Assembly (NCBI RefSeq): GCF_041320605.1
Contig: NZ_CP166679.1
Location: forward strand, 4,512,001 to 4,576,000
Reading direction: 5' to 3'
From: Arenibacter antarcticus
GTDB lineage: Bacteria; Bacteroidota; Bacteroidia; Flavobacteriales; Flavobacteriaceae
DNA length: 64,000 nucleotides
Part shown: positions 9,947 to 18,651 of the stretch, in pieces
Position numbering within the stretch: the stretch's first letter is position 1
Layout of the letters: the number at the start of each line of letters is the position of its first letter
Program-made: the position numbers and the translations under genes
The notes under the pieces: generated by a model
The model's database searches: none
Told to the model about the DNA's origin: nothing
Seen by the model: only the letters and a program-made list of their open reading frames with translations

Positions 9947-10834
9947 TTATTTTAATTGGAATTTGGAAGTGCCCAATAATTTTAGACCATTGTCATAAAC
10001 ATTGACCATATAATTACCTTTTTGGAAATCTCCAACAGGCTTATCAATAAAATCACATACATCTAAGGCACGGTTCTCATAATAAAAGTCGGTTCCTTTA
10101 CTGTAGGTTACAGATGCCCCTGAATCACTGGTTTTGGAGAAGCTCTCCCCCAAAACATTTCCTTGGGGATCCAAGACTTCTATAAAAAATTGTCTGTCAC
10201 CAGCCTGCGCAATTACATTATCGGCAATAGTGAAACAAACCTTTAATTTATCTGTAGACTTAGCTCTGGATGTAGAAACTAATTTACCGCTATTTCTTTC
10301 CTTCACGGCATCTACATTGAACTTGGAAAGGTTTAACGTAGACCCTTTCTCCACAACATCGGCCAATTGGGTGTTCTGCACTACCAAGGAATCGTTAAAG
10401 ACAGTTTGCTTTTCCAATTCTACATAAGTACTGTCCCTTTGCATGGCCAAGAAAGTATTGGACCTAGTTAGGGAATCTACCTTTCTTATTAACTGCTCTC
10501 TCTCTTTGGTCAATATACCCACTTGCTTTCTGTATCTGTAAAGACTCGCTATATCCGATTTCATAGTTTTTACGGAATCGATATACTTTGCAATATTATC
10601 CCTAGCAGAAACCAATTCCTCATTGGTAGCATTGCTCTCCAAGATTGCTTTGTCGTATTCGGATTTTAAACTGGTAAGATCTTCAACAACCAATTCTTTT
10701 TCCTTTGTAAGTAAAGCAGTGTTTTTTTGCTTATCCTGATAAAGACTTACGGTGTAGATAATTACACCTAGTAAAATTACACCAAGTAAACCTGCTATAA
10801 CTTTCAATCCATTATTGCTTTTTGTTTCAGTCAT
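9947..10834 (-). CDS. Membrane-anchored coiled-coil protein, function unknown
   Basis: This is a 295-residue protein with one N-terminal membrane segment (about 11-29) after a short polar head. A long coiled coil follows (about 33-160, rich in Lys, Glu, Leu and Asp heptads). The C-terminal half (about 185-295) is predicted to be mostly beta, with the segments KVCFTIADNVIAQAGDRQFFIEV and GNYMVNVYDNGLKLLGTSKFQL. Homologues in this phylum are sometimes labelled chromosome-partitioning proteins, but no ParA motif or nucleotide-binding loop is present, so that name is not used. The coiled coil and C-terminal domain would be periplasmic if the topology is N-in. Confidence 0.7.
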   Translation of the reverse strand: MTETKSNNGLKVIAGLLGVILLGVIIYTVSLYQDKQKNTALLTKEKELVVEDLTSLKSEYDKAILESNATNEELVSARDNIAKYIDSVKTMKSDIASLYRYRKQVGILTKEREQLIRKVDSLTRSNTFLAMQRDSTYVELEKQTVFNDSLVVQNTQLADVVEKGSTLNLSKFNVDAVKERNSGKLVSTSRAKSTDKLKVCFTIADNVIAQAGDRQFFIEVLDPQGNVLGESFSKTSDSGASVTYSKGTDFYYENRALDVCDFIDKPVGDFQKGNYMVNVYDNGLKLLGTSKFQLK

Positions 10835-11002
10835 ATTCTAAAATGTTAATTAATTCTTTTTGGTTAACTATTAAAAATTTGTTTGTATCACTACTATATA
10901 CGATTTTTTTTGATTTTTAGATTTTTTTGGCAAAAAAATAATTTATTCATTAAAACTATTATGCTTATCTTAATGGTATCACAATAATATTAATTGCCAT
11001 TT

Positions 11003-11470
11003 ATGTCAATAAACATAGTGCCATTTAAATCTGAATATGCCGTCGACTTTAAAACCTTGAACGAAGCTTGGTTAAAAAAATACTTCTTGCTAGAACCTAA
11101 GGATAGTCAGATTTTAACGAATTGTGAAGCTAATATAATCAATATAGGCGGATATATTTACTTTGCCCAGTTGAATGGGCAAATTGTAGGCTGTTATGCC
11201 CTTTTACCGTATATCCATCCTAGGCAGTACGAATTGAGTAAAATGGCGGTGGACCCGGTGTATCAAGGCCTTAAAATAGGACAACACCTATTGCAGCACC
11301 TAATTCAGGTTGGCCAACATAACCAATGGGAAAAGATTGTATTATACTCTAGTACCCACTTGGAAAATGCCATCTATATATATATAAAATATGGGTTTAA
11401 AGAAATTCCTCTCGAGGAAGATCCGCCCTATAGCAGAAGTGATATCAAAATGGAATTGATTTTAACTTAA
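11003..11470 (+). CDS. GNAT-family N-acetyltransferase
   Basis: This is a 155-residue single-domain acetyltransferase of the GCN5 fold. The acetyl-CoA-binding motif is readable as LSKMAVDPVYQGLKIGQHLLQHL, that is Q-x-x-L/K-I-G. It is followed by the beta-5/alpha-4 segment IVLYSSTHLENAIYIYIKYGF. The ATG at 11003 is preferred to a TTG three codons upstream. Substrates of such enzymes cannot be predicted. It ends 11 bases before the metallo-hydrolase lipoprotein gene, so the two may be co-transcribed. Confidence 0.88.
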   Translation: MSINIVPFKSEYAVDFKTLNEAWLKKYFLLEPKDSQILTNCEANIINIGGYIYFAQLNGQIVGCYALLPYIHPRQYELSKMAVDPVYQGLKIGQHLLQHLIQVGQHNQWEKIVLYSSTHLENAIYIYIKYGFKEIPLEEDPPYSRSDIKMELILT

Positions 11471-11481
11471 AATACGCTGTC

Positions 11482-12282
11482 ATGAAATTTCCACATAAAT
11501 TTAAAGCGGTACTACTATTGTTCACGATTCTTGTTTTGGGATGCAAGGAAAAATCCAAACCCGCAATCCAACTAACAACCGAAAGTAATCCCATCACTGA
11601 AAATCCTGCTGTCAATATAGAAATAATCCCAATTGAGCATGCAACTGCGGTAATCATATTGGATGATACCACCATATATATAGACCCGGTAGGTGGAAAG
11701 GATAACTTTAATGATGTTCCCGAACCAGATTTAATTCTGATTACCGATATTCACGGAGACCATTTTAACTTAGAGACCTTAGAGGCAATAAATACCAAAA
11801 ATGCCAAGATAATCCTTCCCCAAGCCGTTGCCGAAAAAATGCCCTCTAAATTTACACCCCAAATGGATATTTTGGACAATGGGGATTCTAAGGAACGATT
11901 TGGAATTCTTGTAGAAGCCATTCCCATGTATAATTTAAGGGAAGAAGCAAAAGCCTTTCACCCAAAAGGCAGGGGAAATGGATATGTGATCAGTAAAAAT
12001 GGGGAACGTATTTATTTTTCCGGAGATACCGAAGATATTCCTGAAATGAGAAATCTAAACAATATAGACAAAGCTTTTATATGTATGAACCTGCCTTATA
12101 CCATGAGTGTTGATAGGGCTGCAGATGCGGTACTGGAATTTAGGCCCAAGAAAGTATACCCTTATCACTACCGCGGTCAACCAGATGTTAGCGATGTGGC
12201 ATTATTCAGAAAATTGATAAGCAAGGAGAAGCCAGATATAGAAGTAGTGCAATTGGACTGGTATCCCAAAGAGGATTATTAA
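11482..12282 (+). CDS. Lipoprotein with metallo-beta-lactamase fold (UlaG-like)
   Basis: This 266-residue protein starts with a lipoprotein signal ending LVLGC (Cys 21). The mature part carries a metallo-beta-lactamase fold. The motif TDIHGDHFN corresponds to the HxHxDH zinc motif, but the first His is replaced by Asp or Ile depending on alignment. The downstream Asp is in YFSGDTEDIPE and a His is in VYPYHYRG. Such UlaG/Lactonase-like proteins are Zn hydrolases. The altered first metal motif may mean one metal ion or a changed activity. It is predicted to be anchored in the periplasm. Confidence 0.8.
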   Translation: MKFPHKFKAVLLLFTILVLGCKEKSKPAIQLTTESNPITENPAVNIEIIPIEHATAVIILDDTTIYIDPVGGKDNFNDVPEPDLILITDIHGDHFNLETLEAINTKNAKIILPQAVAEKMPSKFTPQMDILDNGDSKERFGILVEAIPMYNLREEAKAFHPKGRGNGYVISKNGERIYFSGDTEDIPEMRNLNNIDKAFICMNLPYTMSVDRAADAVLEFRPKKVYPYHYRGQPDVSDVALFRKLISKEKPDIEVVQLDWYPKEDY

Positions 12283-12363
12283 CGCAACTGACTGCCATAG
12301 GAAAAATAATCCGCCATCACCTTTAATTGGCCACAGCGGATTTATATGCAAAGTAGTTTAATC

Positions 12364-14055
12364 CTAACGGATCAATTTCTTGTATTTTAAACGTTTCGGA
12401 ATAAGATCTCCTCCTAAGCGCTTCTTTTTATTTTCCTCATATTCAGAGAAAGATCCCTCAAAGAAATAGACTTGAGAATCCCCTTCAAAGGAAAGAATGT
12501 GAGTACAGACCCTATCTAGAAACCACCTGTCGTGGGAAATGACTACCGCACAACCGGCAAAGTTCTCCAAACCTTCCTCCAATGCTCGTAAGGTATTCAC
12601 GTCCAAATCGTTGGTTGGCTCATCTAAGAGCAACACATTCCCCTCTTCCTTAAGTGTCATGGCCAGATGTAAACGGTTACGCTCCCCACCCGATAGCATG
12701 CTCACTTTTTTATTCTGTTCACTCCCGGAGAAATTAAATCGACTTAAATAAGCTCTAGAATTCACCTGTCTACCGCCCATAAGAACAAGCTCTTGTTCAT
12801 CGCTGAAATTTTGCCATATCGATTTTTCGGGATCAATATTGGAATGGCTTTGGTCCACATAGGCAATTTTTGCCGTATCACCGACTTTAAACTCTCCTTT
12901 ATCCGGAGTTTCCTCTCCCATAATCATGCGGAAAATAGTGGTTTTACCAGCCCCGTTAGGACCTATAATTCCCACAATACCAGCTTGTGGCAATTTGAAA
13001 TTTAGGTCTTCATACAGTAATTTATCCCCATATGCCTTACTTACCCCTTGCGCCTCAATAACATTGGTACCCAATCGTGGACCGTTCGGGATATAGATCT
13101 CTAATTTTTCGTCCAATTGTTTTTGGTCCTGGCTCATTAACTTGTCATAGTTCTGTAAACGAGCCTTTTGTTTGGTCTGCCGTCCCTTAGCGCCCTGCCT
13201 TACCCAATCTAACTCCCGCTCCAATATTTTTTGATGCTTGGAAGCAGTTTTGCTTTCTTGAGCCATACGTTTCGACTTTTGGTCGAGCCAACTAGAATAG
13301 TTCCCTTTCCAAGGAATTCCTTCGCCCCTGTCCAATTCCAATATCCATCCGGCCACATTATCCAAGAAGTACCTATCGTGAGTTACCGCAATCACCGTCC
13401 CCTTGTATTCCGCCAAATGATGCTCTAACCAATGTACAGATTCAGCATCCAAGTGGTTGGTTGGTTCATCCAATAATAATATTTCAGGTTCCTGTAACAA
13501 CAATCTACAAAGGGCAACACGTCTGCGTTCCCCCCCAGAGAGGATACCGATCTTTTTATCGGGATCCGGTGTACGAAGGGCATCCATTGCAATTTCTAGT
13601 TTGGTATCCAGCTCCCATGCATTACTAGCATCGATCTTATCCTGAAGCTCGGCTTGGCGATCCATAAGTTTCTGCATCTTATCGGCATCCTCATACACTT
13701 CAGGAAGTCCGAACATATCGTTGATCTTATTGTACTCGTCCAAGATGGCTACGGTTTCCGCAACTCCTTCCTTTACCACTTCCAAAACGGTTTTGTTCTC
13801 GTCTAACTGTGGTTCCTGCTCCAAATATCCTACTCTATACCCTGGGGAAAAAACTACGTCTCCCTGGAAATTCTTGTCCACTCCCGCAATTATCTTCAGT
13901 AAGGTAGATTTCCCAGAACCGTTAAGTCCTAAAATTCCAATTTTAGCTCCATAGAAGAAGCTTAAATAGATGTTCTTTAATACCGGGGTATTCGCAGTTT
14001 TATATGTTTTGGTTACCCCAGACATGGAGAATATCACTTTCTTATCGTCTGACAT
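12364..14055 (-). CDS. ettA: Energy-dependent translational throttle protein EttA (ABC-F)
   Basis: This is a 563-residue ABC-F protein without membrane segments. It has two ATPase domains: Walker A GLNGSGKST with LSGGERRR in the first half, and GPNGAGKTT with LSGGERNR in the second. The linker between them carries the arm and P-site tRNA interaction motif region. Both Walker B runs (LLLDEPTNHLD, LLLDEPTNDLD) are intact. In E. coli EttA binds the ribosomal E site and gates the first elongation step according to the ATP/ADP ratio. Length and arm size fit EttA better than Uup or antibiotic-resistance ABC-F proteins. Confidence 0.94.
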   Translation of the reverse strand: MSDDKKVIFSMSGVTKTYKTANTPVLKNIYLSFFYGAKIGILGLNGSGKSTLLKIIAGVDKNFQGDVVFSPGYRVGYLEQEPQLDENKTVLEVVKEGVAETVAILDEYNKINDMFGLPEVYEDADKMQKLMDRQAELQDKIDASNAWELDTKLEIAMDALRTPDPDKKIGILSGGERRRVALCRLLLQEPEILLLDEPTNHLDAESVHWLEHHLAEYKGTVIAVTHDRYFLDNVAGWILELDRGEGIPWKGNYSSWLDQKSKRMAQESKTASKHQKILERELDWVRQGAKGRQTKQKARLQNYDKLMSQDQKQLDEKLEIYIPNGPRLGTNVIEAQGVSKAYGDKLLYEDLNFKLPQAGIVGIIGPNGAGKTTIFRMIMGEETPDKGEFKVGDTAKIAYVDQSHSNIDPEKSIWQNFSDEQELVLMGGRQVNSRAYLSRFNFSGSEQNKKVSMLSGGERNRLHLAMTLKEEGNVLLLDEPTNDLDVNTLRALEEGLENFAGCAVVISHDRWFLDRVCTHILSFEGDSQVYFFEGSFSEYEENKKKRLGGDLIPKRLKYKKLIR

Positions 14056-14382
14056 ATCTTATTTTAAATGTTTTATGTTAATTTATTTCTGTTTGGACAT
14101 ATGTCCTTTTGTGTTCCAATTTCTTAAGGAGATCAAATCGCCTTTATTATTCTTCTCACTCTAAAAGCGCGCTGCAAATTCTAATTGCCCTTTAATAATA
14201 AGTTGTTTGTCCGATGCCCTAATGCTTTTAAAAAACAAAGTGTATTACAAAATCCCCTCCAAAAGTGTGATTACCTACAACCTTGCCGCATACATACAGA
14301 TTTCCTCATCCTTTTCTAGGCCACTAGCACATCAAACTTTACAACACAATTGTGAACCTCTGATGAGGACACAACAAAAAGG
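14056..14382. other. Intergenic region upstream of ettA with a 12-bp palindrome
   Basis: This 327-base stretch holds no convincing gene. A perfect palindrome GGACATATGTCC lies at 14095-14106, about 40 bases upstream of the ettA start, and could be an operator. The remainder shows no clear promoter, terminator or RNA structure by eye. Confidence 0.4.
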
Positions 14383-14565
14383 CTACACTCTTCCCTTTAG
14401 CGCATTAAATACCCAGGCAATAGCAAAAAAACCTATACCTACCGAGGCAAAACCCCATCCGGCAACATCATCATATCTAAATGCGCCCAATGCTATAAGT
14501 GCAAGACCTACGACTATCATTATAAAGGTTGCCCAAGCAAGCACCGTATTCTTATTCATTCCCAT
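14383..14565 (-). CDS. CAL67264-type mini membrane protein
   Basis: This is a 60-residue protein with two hydrophobic helices (about 6-28 and 36-55) separated by a short polar loop FRYDDVAGWG. Wording such as NKNTVLAWATFIMIVVGLA and GIGFFAIAWVFNALKGRV matches what I remember of the flavobacterial CAL67264 family of small membrane proteins. The ATG at 14565 (or 14559, two codons later) is chosen because longer versions run into the neighbouring oxidoreductase gene and add a poorly conserved polar leader. Its function is unknown. Confidence 0.82.
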   Translation of the reverse strand: MGMNKNTVLAWATFIMIVVGLALIALGAFRYDDVAGWGFASVGIGFFAIAWVFNALKGRV

Positions 14566-14638
14566 CTTTAAATTTGGTTTGATTTGTAGAAGGTCAAATA
14601 TCGTAATTTTTATAAGATTATATCTGTCTAAGTGCACT

Positions 14639-15622
14639 TTATTCCTTCTGTGGAAAGTGAATTCCATTTTGGGACCTCACCGTATCCATTAATCCAATTA
14701 GATCCAGAGTGTTTTGATGGCTCCACAGAGCACTCTCCAACTTCCCTTCAGCAAGACAGGCGTGTACCTCATTAATTTCATGAAAATATCCCTTACCCTG
14801 GGTAGGTAACGTAAATTCTTCCCTTTCATTTTCTCTTTGCACGGAATATCCTTGGGCCTGGTGCCATCTCTCGGGAATAACAATAGTTCCTTTTTTACCA
14901 GATATTTGTGCTTTCATTTCAGAGCCACTTGTAAATCCTGAATATAAAACGGCATGAGCCTCGGGATATTTAAAAATCATGGAAGTCTGTATTTCTGCCC
15001 CATTATCGTGAAAATTGGAGGTAGACAGGACCTCATCGGGTTTTCCTAAAAGGAGATAGGTTAGGAAAATGGGATATATACCAATATCCAAAAGTGATCC
15101 CCCAGCCAATTTCGGGTTCAATACCCGGCCCTGAAAGTCCCTATCCAAGGCATAAAAGGCAAAATCGGCGTGCAAATAAGCGATGTCCCCAATTTCCCCA
15201 CTTTCCACCAGTGACTTTACTTTCCTTATTGCGGGATTAAACCTGCTCCAAAGGGCCTCCATTAAAAACACATTGTTTTTCTTGGCCGATGCAATCATCT
15301 TTTCTACCTCCTCTGTACTAATACCCATAGGTTTTTCACAGAGAACATGTTTTCCGTGATCCATTGCCATAATGGATAATTCTGCATGAAAGGTGTGTGG
15401 GGTAGCGATATAGACCACATCAACCTCCTTGCACTCCAAAAGCTCGCTATAACTTCCAAATGCCAATGGCACGTGGTATTCCCCAGCAAATGTCTTAGAT
15501 TTCTCCAAATTCCTGGAGGCTACCGCCGTAATTTCCGCATTGTTCACCAATGCTAGATCTTTTATAAAAGAATGTGCAATATTGCCCAGTCCTATAATTC
15601 CCCACCTTATTTTTTGCTCCAT
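14639..15622 (-). CDS. Gfo/Idh/MocA-family NAD(P)-dependent oxidoreductase
   Basis: This is a 327-residue cytoplasmic dehydrogenase with an N-terminal Rossmann fold (WGIIGLGNIAHSFIKDL, a GxGxxA fingerprint at about 8-15). The family motif CEKPMG, whose Lys takes part in catalysis, follows. The C-terminal GFO/IDH/MocA-C domain contains the ALWSRFNPAIRKV and GGSLLDIGIYPI segments seen in trans-1,2-dihydrobenzene-1,2-diol dehydrogenase-like members. It probably oxidises a sugar, cyclitol or diol, but the substrate is unknown. It lies upstream of the mini membrane protein gene on the same strand. Confidence 0.92.
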   Translation of the reverse strand: MEQKIRWGIIGLGNIAHSFIKDLALVNNAEITAVASRNLEKSKTFAGEYHVPLAFGSYSELLECKEVDVVYIATPHTFHAELSIMAMDHGKHVLCEKPMGISTEEVEKMIASAKKNNVFLMEALWSRFNPAIRKVKSLVESGEIGDIAYLHADFAFYALDRDFQGRVLNPKLAGGSLLDIGIYPIFLTYLLLGKPDEVLSTSNFHDNGAEIQTSMIFKYPEAHAVLYSGFTSGSEMKAQISGKKGTIVIPERWHQAQGYSVQRENEREEFTLPTQGKGYFHEINEVHACLAEGKLESALWSHQNTLDLIGLMDTVRSQNGIHFPQKE

Positions 15623-15767
15623 ACTATTTCTAGATCTTTTTTATTATGCATACTTCATCCTTGTTGTGCAATTTGGGAAGTAAATTGATTCCAAAATCCC
15701 TATTGACCATAACTTAACATTAAATATAACTCCTTATCTTTAGGGCGCAAAGTAAACCCACTATTAC

Positions 15768-17396
15768 ATGGATATTAACTTCAATAAGAACGAAGACCAC
15801 AATAAACTATTACGCTCGGAATTAAATCATAAACTGACCAAAGTAAAACTTGGAGGTGGCAAACAGCGCCTAGAAAAACAACATGCCCTAGGGAAATTAA
15901 GTGCCCGTGAACGCATCGATTTTCTATTGGACAAGGGAAAGGATAGTATAGAAATCGGAGCTTTTGTGGGAGACGGAATGTATGAGGCCCATGGAGGATG
16001 TCCCTCTGGTGGAGTTATCGTGAAAATTGGATACGTCAAAGGAAAACAATGTATTGTAGTGGCCAATGATGCCACGGTAAAAGCGGGGGCCTGGTTTCCC
16101 ATCACCGCTAAAAAGAATCTTCGAGCACAGGAAATCGCCATGGAAAATCGTCTGCCTATAATTTATTTGGTAGATAGCGCTGGTGTTTACCTTCCCATGC
16201 AGGACGAAATTTTTCCGGACAAGGAACACTTTGGGAGGATTTTTAGAAACAATGCTATAATGAGCAGCATGGGGATTACCCAAATTGCCGCCGTTATGGG
16301 CAGTTGCGTGGCTGGAGGAGCCTACCTACCCATTATGAGCGACGAGGCGTTGATTGTTGATAAAACCGGTAGTATTTTTTTAGCTGGAAGCTATTTGGTA
16401 AAGGCCGCCGTAGGGGAAGTTATAGATAACGAAACCCTAGGTGGAGCGACCACCCATTGCGAGATAAGTGGGGTGACCGATTATAAAGCGAAAGACGACA
16501 AGGATGCCTTAGAGACCATAAAAAACATTGTGGACAAAATAGGTGATTTTGACAAGGCCGGATACAACAGGAGCGTTGCCCACAAACCAAAGGAAAAAGA
16601 AGAGGATATCTTTGGTATCCTTCCAAAATCAAGGGCCGAACAATATGATATGCTCGAAATCATTAAACGATTGGTCGATAATTCAGAATTTGAACAATAT
16701 AAGGAAGGTTATGGTAAATCGTTATTAACCGGTTATGCACGAATAGATGGATGGGCAGTAGGTATTGTTGCCAACCAACGTAAGGTAGTAAAGACCAAAA
16801 ATGGGGAAATGCAATTTGGCGGGGTCATCTATTCCGATTCTGCAGATAAGGCAACCCGCTTTATCGCCAATTGCAACCAAAAGAAAATTCCATTGGTATT
16901 CTTACAGGATGTCACTGGGTTTATGGTGGGCAGCAAGAGCGAGCATGGTGGAATTATAAAAGATGGGGCAAAAATGGTAAATGCGGTCAGCAATTCCGTA
17001 GTGCCTAAATTCACCATTGTTATAGGAAACAGCTATGGCGCAGGGAATTACGCTATGTGTGGAAAAGCTTATGATCCAAGGTTGATTGTGGCTTGGCCAA
17101 GTGCAGAATTGGCAGTGATGAGCGGTAACTCCGCTGCAAAAGTATTACTGCAGATTGAGACTGCTTCCTTAAAGAAAAAAGGAGAAAAAATTACACCAGC
17201 CAAAGAGGAGGAGCTATTCCAAAAAATAAAACAACGCTACGACGACCAAATTTCACCCTATTACGCAGCATCCAGATTATGGACCGATGCCGTTATTGAT
17301 CCCTTGGATACCCGAAAATGGATTTCTATGGGCATAGAGGCCGCAAACCACGCGCCTATAGAAAAACCCTTTAACTTAGGAGTGATTCAGGTATAG
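15768..17396 (+). CDS. Acyl-CoA carboxylase carboxyltransferase (beta) subunit
   Basis: This is a 542-residue biotin-dependent carboxyltransferase that moves CO2 from carboxybiotin to an acyl-CoA. Both crotonase-like halves are present: an N-terminal half with GKLSARERIDFLLDKG and GGSYLPIMSDE-like segments, and a C-terminal half with LVFLQDVTGFMVG and GNSYGAGNYAMCG. The wording (YLVDSAGVYLPMQDEIFPDKEHFGRIF) is closest to methylcrotonyl-CoA carboxylase subunits used in leucine breakdown; propionyl-CoA or related substrates remain possible. No biotin carboxylase or biotin carrier gene lies next to it, so its partner must be encoded elsewhere. A TATCTTTA at about 15736 may be its -7 element. Confidence 0.92.
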   Translation: MDINFNKNEDHNKLLRSELNHKLTKVKLGGGKQRLEKQHALGKLSARERIDFLLDKGKDSIEIGAFVGDGMYEAHGGCPSGGVIVKIGYVKGKQCIVVANDATVKAGAWFPITAKKNLRAQEIAMENRLPIIYLVDSAGVYLPMQDEIFPDKEHFGRIFRNNAIMSSMGITQIAAVMGSCVAGGAYLPIMSDEALIVDKTGSIFLAGSYLVKAAVGEVIDNETLGGATTHCEISGVTDYKAKDDKDALETIKNIVDKIGDFDKAGYNRSVAHKPKEKEEDIFGILPKSRAEQYDMLEIIKRLVDNSEFEQYKEGYGKSLLTGYARIDGWAVGIVANQRKVVKTKNGEMQFGGVIYSDSADKATRFIANCNQKKIPLVFLQDVTGFMVGSKSEHGGIIKDGAKMVNAVSNSVVPKFTIVIGNSYGAGNYAMCGKAYDPRLIVAWPSAELAVMSGNSAAKVLLQIETASLKKKGEKITPAKEEELFQKIKQRYDDQISPYYAASRLWTDAVIDPLDTRKWISMGIEAANHAPIEKPFNLGVIQV

Positions 17397-17404
17397 TGAT
17401 TTAA

Positions 17405-17500
17405 TGGAACAATGAATCAATGGAACAATATGTTAATTTGGAAATGAGCCAATTTGATGATTTGGAAATATAATAATGTAGCAATTTGTTTATTTAGTTA
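17405..17500. repeat. Degenerate tandem array with strict 8-bp period
   Basis: Twelve consecutive 8-bp units can be read without any insertion from 17405. Most fit TNNNNNAA, for example TGGAACAA at 17405 and again at 17421, and TTTGGAAA at 17437 and again at 17461. The last units drift to TTTGTTTA and TTTAGTTA. It begins about eight bases after the carboxylase stop. It has no coding potential in any frame. Confidence 0.75.
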
Positions 17501-17522
17501 GGTGTCTATGTGCAAAATGCTC

Positions 17523-17540
17523 ACTGCCTACTGCCTACTG
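17523..17540. repeat. Short 7-bp tandem repeat (ACTGCCT)
   Basis: Two copies of ACTGCCT plus a partial ACTG follow the 8-bp array at a distance of 22 bases and end 13 bases before the menE stop. This is a minisatellite-like intergenic element. Confidence 0.7.
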
Positions 17541-17553
17541 GTTATTGGATACT

Positions 17554-18651
17554 TCAATTTAACTCTAAAGCTCGTAAAGTTTCTCCCCTATTTACCTTTC
17601 CACTTCCAGTCTCCATAAACTTGGGGATGGTGTAGATTTCCTTCGGAATTTCGTATTTATCAAGGGAGGTAAGAGTTTGGATATCCTTTTGCAATTGTGA
17701 AGAATCGTCCAATCCTTCCACCACAAGAATCAATTTATGTCCCAAGGTGGCATCTACAATTCCAGCAACAAAAAATCTAGAGGTCAACAATGCCAATAAC
17801 TTGGATTCTATTTGTTCGGGAATTAATTTTATCCCGCCAGAATTAACAACATTATCAAATCGCCCCAACCACTCAAATTCCGTATCCGAATGAAGGCGCA
17901 CTACATCGTTTGTCACTACTTCAACATCCGAAATATGGGAAGCATTTATTACCAAACATCCCCGTTCGTCTGTGGAGAAGTATACCTTGGGAAGCGCTAT
18001 AAAAGCTACTCCACCATCAGTCTCATTGTCGCTACTCTGCTTGTGAATCACCTTTTTTACGGCAATATGGGTAATGGTCTCGGTCATACCATAAGTTTCA
18101 AATACGTTTACAGGAAGCAAGGCTACATTCCTTTTTAAGGCTGCAGACATAGGAGCACCACCAACGATTACAGTACCTATTTGACCTATACAGGAAAGAG
18201 AATTTTCTATTTGAAGGGGTACCATTGCGCCAAAATCGTAATAGTCCTTAACCGATTGTAACGGATGGGAATTTGGCGCAACACACTGGAGCTCCCATCC
18301 TAGAACTATGGCCCTTACCAACATCATTTTACCCGCTATAAAGGTAGTAGGCAAACAATGTAATGCCTTGGTCCCTTCCCGCATATTAAAAAAAGTACCG
18401 GTGGCCAATGCGGAATTGACCATGTGTTTTTTTTGTAGGGTTATTATTTTAGGAATACCTGTAGAACCAGAGGTATTCACCTTCACTACATCAGACCCAT
18501 CCAACCAATCCAGTAAAAAATCCCCTATCGCTATCTCATATCCCTCACCCTCTTTCACCAAACAATAAGCCTGCTCTTGCAGATCCTTAAAACCGTAATA
18601 GTTTCCGTTGAATTTAAATTTAGGGTGAATAGTATTATAGTTCAGATCCAT
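17554..18651 (-). CDS. menE: o-Succinylbenzoate-CoA ligase, short AMP-binding enzyme
   Basis: This is a 365-residue adenylate-forming enzyme. The phosphate-binding loop VNTSGSTGIPKII (about 57-69), the aromatic/TET motif ETYGMTET, and the late DxxxxxGG-type hinge (GRFDNVVNSGGIKLI) are all present. The C-terminal Lys lies in GSGKVNR. It would activate o-succinylbenzoate with CoA in menaquinone synthesis. It is much shorter than the 450-500 residues of enterobacterial MenE, but short forms are usual in Bacteroidota. Its start overlaps the end of the CPBP protease gene by 17 bases, and menC lies upstream, which supports the MenE assignment. Confidence 0.88.
   Translation of the reverse strand: MDLNYNTIHPKFKFNGNYYGFKDLQEQAYCLVKEGEGYEIAIGDFLLDWLDGSDVVKVNTSGSTGIPKIITLQKKHMVNSALATGTFFNMREGTKALHCLPTTFIAGKMMLVRAIVLGWELQCVAPNSHPLQSVKDYYDFGAMVPLQIENSLSCIGQIGTVIVGGAPMSAALKRNVALLPVNVFETYGMTETITHIAVKKVIHKQSSDNETDGGVAFIALPKVYFSTDERGCLVINASHISDVEVVTNDVVRLHSDTEFEWLGRFDNVVNSGGIKLIPEQIESKLLALLTSRFFVAGIVDATLGHKLILVVEGLDDSSQLQKDIQTLTSLDKYEIPKEIYTIPKFMETGSGKVNRGETLRALELN

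Noticed and set aside
9947-10834. Chromosome partitioning protein ParA
   Set aside because: No Walker motif exists. The protein is a membrane-anchored coiled coil, so the label sometimes given to relatives is unsupported.
14207-14692. 161-codon frame on the plus strand
   Set aside because: It overlaps two minus-strand genes with recognisable products and has low-complexity, unfamiliar sequence.
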